Shown here: positions 7,101-7,960 of the stretch, piece by piece
How the letters are laid out: every line of letters starts with the position of its first letter
Position numbering within the stretch: the first letter of the stretch is position 1
Assembly (NCBI GenBank): GCA_031257945.1
Contig: JAIRNU010000085.1
Coordinates: forward strand, 1 to 7,960
Length of the DNA: 7,960 nucleotides
Direction of reading: 5' to 3'
From: Holosporales bacterium
Lineage (GTDB): Bacteria; Pseudomonadota; Alphaproteobacteria; BNTO01
Notes under the pieces: model-generated
Databases searched by the model: none
What the model was told of the DNA's origin: nothing
The model's input: the letters and a program-made list of their open reading frames with translations, nothing else
Position numbers and translations under genes: made by a program

Positions 7101-7266
7101 GGAGACAAGATGGCAGCTTGGGTGGACTATCGTTGGCGGAATGACGTTTGGTACGATTTTCACGCTTTTTGTGGTGCCTGTTTTTTACGTGATAATGTCG
7201 CGTGTGAAGCGGCCAGTTTTAGCTTCTGGCGAGAAGAAAGCCGCAAGCAAGGGCGTAGAGGTGTAG
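4141..7266 (+). CDS. RND multidrug efflux pump, HAE1 (AcrB/MexB) family
   Basis: The product is 1041 residues (AcrB has 1049), so it is full length. It works as a trimeric proton-driven exporter in the inner membrane. Twelve membrane helices are visible: TM1 about 12-29, TM2-6 about 338-484, TM7 542-562, and TM8-12 862-1019, with large periplasmic loops after TM1 and TM7. The proton-relay residues are all present: D401 and D402 in TM4 (GLVVDDAIVV), K931 in TM10 (LITKHGILIVDFAN), and R961 and T968 in TM11 (RLRPVIMTT), matching AcrB D407, D408, K940, R971 and T978. The Gly-rich TM12 entry GAGAETRWQLG is intact. The start follows AGGGAG at 4131-4136 with a 4-base gap. It shares an operon with the adaptor; there is no outer-membrane channel gene or regulator beside it. 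Substrates cannot be told from sequence: drugs, bile-like compounds, metabolites or lipids are all possible. The heavy-metal (CusA) subfamily is unlikely because the D-D and K-H motifs are of the drug-exporter type. Confidence 0.96.
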   Translation: MKLSEICIERPVFAWVMTLVLILIGLVFGRRLPLQQYPKIEQPTVSIETMYPGAAPEVVEAEITKRYEEAFAGIEGIDYMVSTSNADNSNITIVFKESRNIDEAVNDVRDRLSKERDNVPRDAKEPIVSKTKHDEAAIMSLSFWSDNMSQRELFDYVSQNLKKDFESVQGVGRVDAFGEGLFVMNLYVDPKKMASYGISVDEILHAIVGQNMERPAGKIVSKNREYLVTTVAGLERPEQFNNMVVMAKNGHLVRLSDIGRAEISSVTAKTRSFFNGRQGVSLNITKQSNVNPIGVARAVKAQLENLKKYQIPDDIHVVVSYDSTLFVERSLKEVYRTIFEAIILVTLVVLLFLKSFRAAIIPLVTIPVSLVGTFTFMHLFNFSLNMFTLLAFVLSVGLVVDDAIVVLENVHRYLEKGYSKIKSAILGIKEVSFAVIAMTLTLAAVYAPVSFATGFVGKMLTEFALTLACAVILSGFAALTLTPMMCARILKAHQNGEGQEDSKSAGNNSLTKKIGEFLPIDAWMDSLGRMYELVLRKYLNKKSIVIAIASVFALIGAAVFKSLPSQRLPKEDTGVIRIEGHAPQSSTLDYTERYIKDADHIIADIPEIESRDFHITNPTFTGTITLRADKGRSSDDVAAEITSRLRNITGIDFQRIQAGIGGTAGSSPEVQFVVRGNKTHKELRELARAVGLELKSSGLVTQVLSVTQSDTEDYTITILRDKASSLFIDHRSIAETIDVLIRGRKANTFKKDNKVYDVKVEVEKEARSTPEDILNIHIKGGERRDKLIPLTELIRISPRSGPIEVYHYNRTRGVTVSAAMAARHGINDGVNRVNEIKKDILPKDVVLEYVGSTKQFLEEKSVMAMVFLMAILFIYLVMAAQFESWIDPLIILFSVPLAIISAVLTLALIKNGSINLYSNIGLITLIGLITKHGILIVDFANKIQLTGKSKYDAIVESAKVRLRPVIMTTLAMVLGSLPLALAHGAGAETRWQLGWTIVGGMTFGTIFTLFVVPVFYVIMSRVKRPVLASGEKKAASKGVEV

Positions 7267-7360
7267 ACTCAAGCGTAGGTACAGACGGGGCACGTGAAGA
7301 CGAAACAACGGCAAGGAAGCTGCAATTAGGCGGGCTTTAAATTGTATAAGCGAAAAAGTC

Positions 7361-7389
7361 GTGACTCCTAAGCCGTTGCGTGCTATAAC
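7361..7389 (+). promoter_or_regulatory. Extended -10 promoter for the 7420 gene
   Basis: TATAAC at 7384-7389 matches five of six -10 positions and carries an extended TG at 7381-7382. GTGACT at 7361-7366 matches four of six -35 positions with an ideal 17-base spacer. Transcription would start near 7396, giving only about 24 bases of leader. The -10 lies in the loop of the hairpin at 7374-7401. Confidence 0.5.
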
Positions 7390-7410
7390 ATAATCGTAAC
7401 GTATTTTTTT
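7374..7410 (+). terminator. Terminator-like hairpin after the efflux operon
   Basis: CGTTGCG at 7374-7380 pairs with CGTAACG at 7395-7401 (seven pairs, one G-U) around a 14-base loop, followed by TA and seven T at 7404-7410. It can serve as an intrinsic terminator for transcripts coming from the pump gene. The large loop makes it moderate in strength. A transcript started inside it, near 7396, would lack the left arm and escape termination. Confidence 0.5.
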
Positions 7411-7419
7411 GAGATCTTT

Positions 7420-7899
7420 ATGAAGAAGATATTTTTGAGTATTGCGCTTGTAGCTGGAAGCACTTTTTTAGGAACGCCTATGGCCATCGCTTCGGAAGCT
7501 GCATTAGCCGTTTCTTCTGAACAACAGGATTTTTCTCCTGAGCAATTTAAACGGGACGGCTTGTTCAGGGTACTTACATACCTTGCCGAAGCATGTGAGG
7601 AATTGGGCGAGAAAGTGCGACAGGCTTGTCCATCGCTCGGGCTGAACCAAGTCGGACAGAGCGCAGAATATGCTTGTCTTTCATATTGCTGCGAACTTCA
7701 AAAAATTTGTTGGAACCTGGATATCGGTCTCGCAGTAATGGATGATCCAGACCTCATCTCGCAGGACGTACTCGCAGATAATCCAGACCTTGGCACTAAT
7801 CCACGTAACGTAGCTTGTGCGAGTTACCAACAAATAATAAGCGGCCCATTAACATGCCAAACGCAACACCGCATACTTGACGGCCGCCGTCCTAAGTGA
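7420..7899 (+). CDS. Small exported cysteine-rich protein, function unknown
   Basis: The product is 159 residues. A signal peptide covers residues 1-24 (MKKIFLSIALVAGSTFLG, cleavage near MAIA-SEA). The mature part of about 135 residues holds eight Cys at 59, 70, 86, 90, 91, 97, 133 and 146, an even number that fits disulfide bonding outside the cytoplasm. Residues about 41-104 look helical, with most Cys on this part (CLSYCCELQKIC). A short doubled motif, DDPDL then DNPDL, lies at 108-124. I recognise no domain. The ribosome site is poor: only GAG at 7411-7413 in a T-rich leader, so initiation may rely on the U-rich leader. The ATG is the only sensible start, because the signal peptide begins there. 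A secreted host-interaction protein is possible, but that is inference. It has its own promoter and is probably not part of the efflux operon. Confidence 0.8.
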   Translation: MKKIFLSIALVAGSTFLGTPMAIASEAALAVSSEQQDFSPEQFKRDGLFRVLTYLAEACEELGEKVRQACPSLGLNQVGQSAEYACLSYCCELQKICWNLDIGLAVMDDPDLISQDVLADNPDLGTNPRNVACASYQQIISGPLTCQTQHRILDGRRPK

Positions 7900-7933
7900 A
7901 AATTATTCCCCAAGGTCACCCAGATAAGCTAAT

Positions 7934-7956
7934 CTCCTTACAGTATACAAAGGAGG
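7934..7956 (+). promoter_or_regulatory. Strong ribosome site of a gene beyond the right edge, in a hairpin
   Basis: AAGGAGG at 7950-7956 is a near-perfect Shine-Dalgarno, and the window ends four bases later, so a start codon is expected within the next few bases. CTCCTT at 7934-7939 pairs perfectly with AAGGAG 7950-7955 (plus T7933-G7956) across a 10-base loop, which would mask the ribosome site. Either this tunes translation of the next gene or the complement is chance. Confidence 0.5.
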
Positions 7957-7960
7957 AATT

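Noticed and set aside
7110..7340. 76-residue + strand open frame overlapping the end of the pump gene
   Set aside because: Most of it is an alternate frame of the conserved TM12 coding sequence, and it has no ribosome site.
7315..7340. AAGC...GCTT hairpin after the pump gene as its terminator
   Set aside because: Stems are short and bulged and only three T follow; the hairpin at 7374-7410 is much better.

Overview
The window carries five convincing protein genes, all on the + strand. They are a small exported protein (587-955), a large exported leucine-rich-repeat protein of the BspA / LRR_5 type (1238-2794), an RND efflux pair made of a periplasmic adaptor (2926-4116) and an inner-membrane pump (4141-7266), and a small exported cysteine-rich protein (7420-7899). 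An RND pump with a membrane-anchored periplasmic adaptor implies a Gram-negative cell. Two small orphan secreted proteins and an LRR_5 protein are the kind of content often found in host- or protist-associated bacteria. An alphaproteobacterial intracellular lineage such as Holosporales is my guess from overall flavour only; there is no rRNA or marker gene here to test it.

Layout. Positions 1-586 hold no convincing gene. They contain a TAG-interrupted open frame (125-391), an overlapping stretch that can fold as a long nested rod (180-309), a C8 tract, and an extended -10 promoter for the first gene. The 282-base gap at 956-1237 holds a weak terminator-like fold, a weak promoter and a 38-codon upstream ORF whose stop overlaps the start of the LRR gene as ATGA. 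The 131-base gap at 2795-2925 carries a promoter just ahead of the efflux adaptor. Adaptor and pump are 24 bases apart and form an operon. The 153-base gap after the pump has an extended -10 promoter lying inside a hairpin followed by seven T. The window ends on a near-perfect Shine-Dalgarno sequence that belongs to a gene starting just beyond the edge.

How the genes work together. The only clear functional unit is the efflux pair: the pump uses the proton gradient to take substrates from the periplasm or inner membrane, and the adaptor links it to an outer-membrane channel. No TolC/OprM-type channel and no regulator lies in the window, so the channel must be encoded elsewhere. The other three proteins share only a predicted Sec export signal. 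The first and last small genes have signal-peptide regions that are alike in DNA as well as protein, which suggests a family of secreted proteins built on a common export module. I see no defence system, CRISPR array, intact transposon, tRNA or rRNA. The most unusual material is the unexplained 120-420 segment and the leader ORF ahead of the LRR gene.
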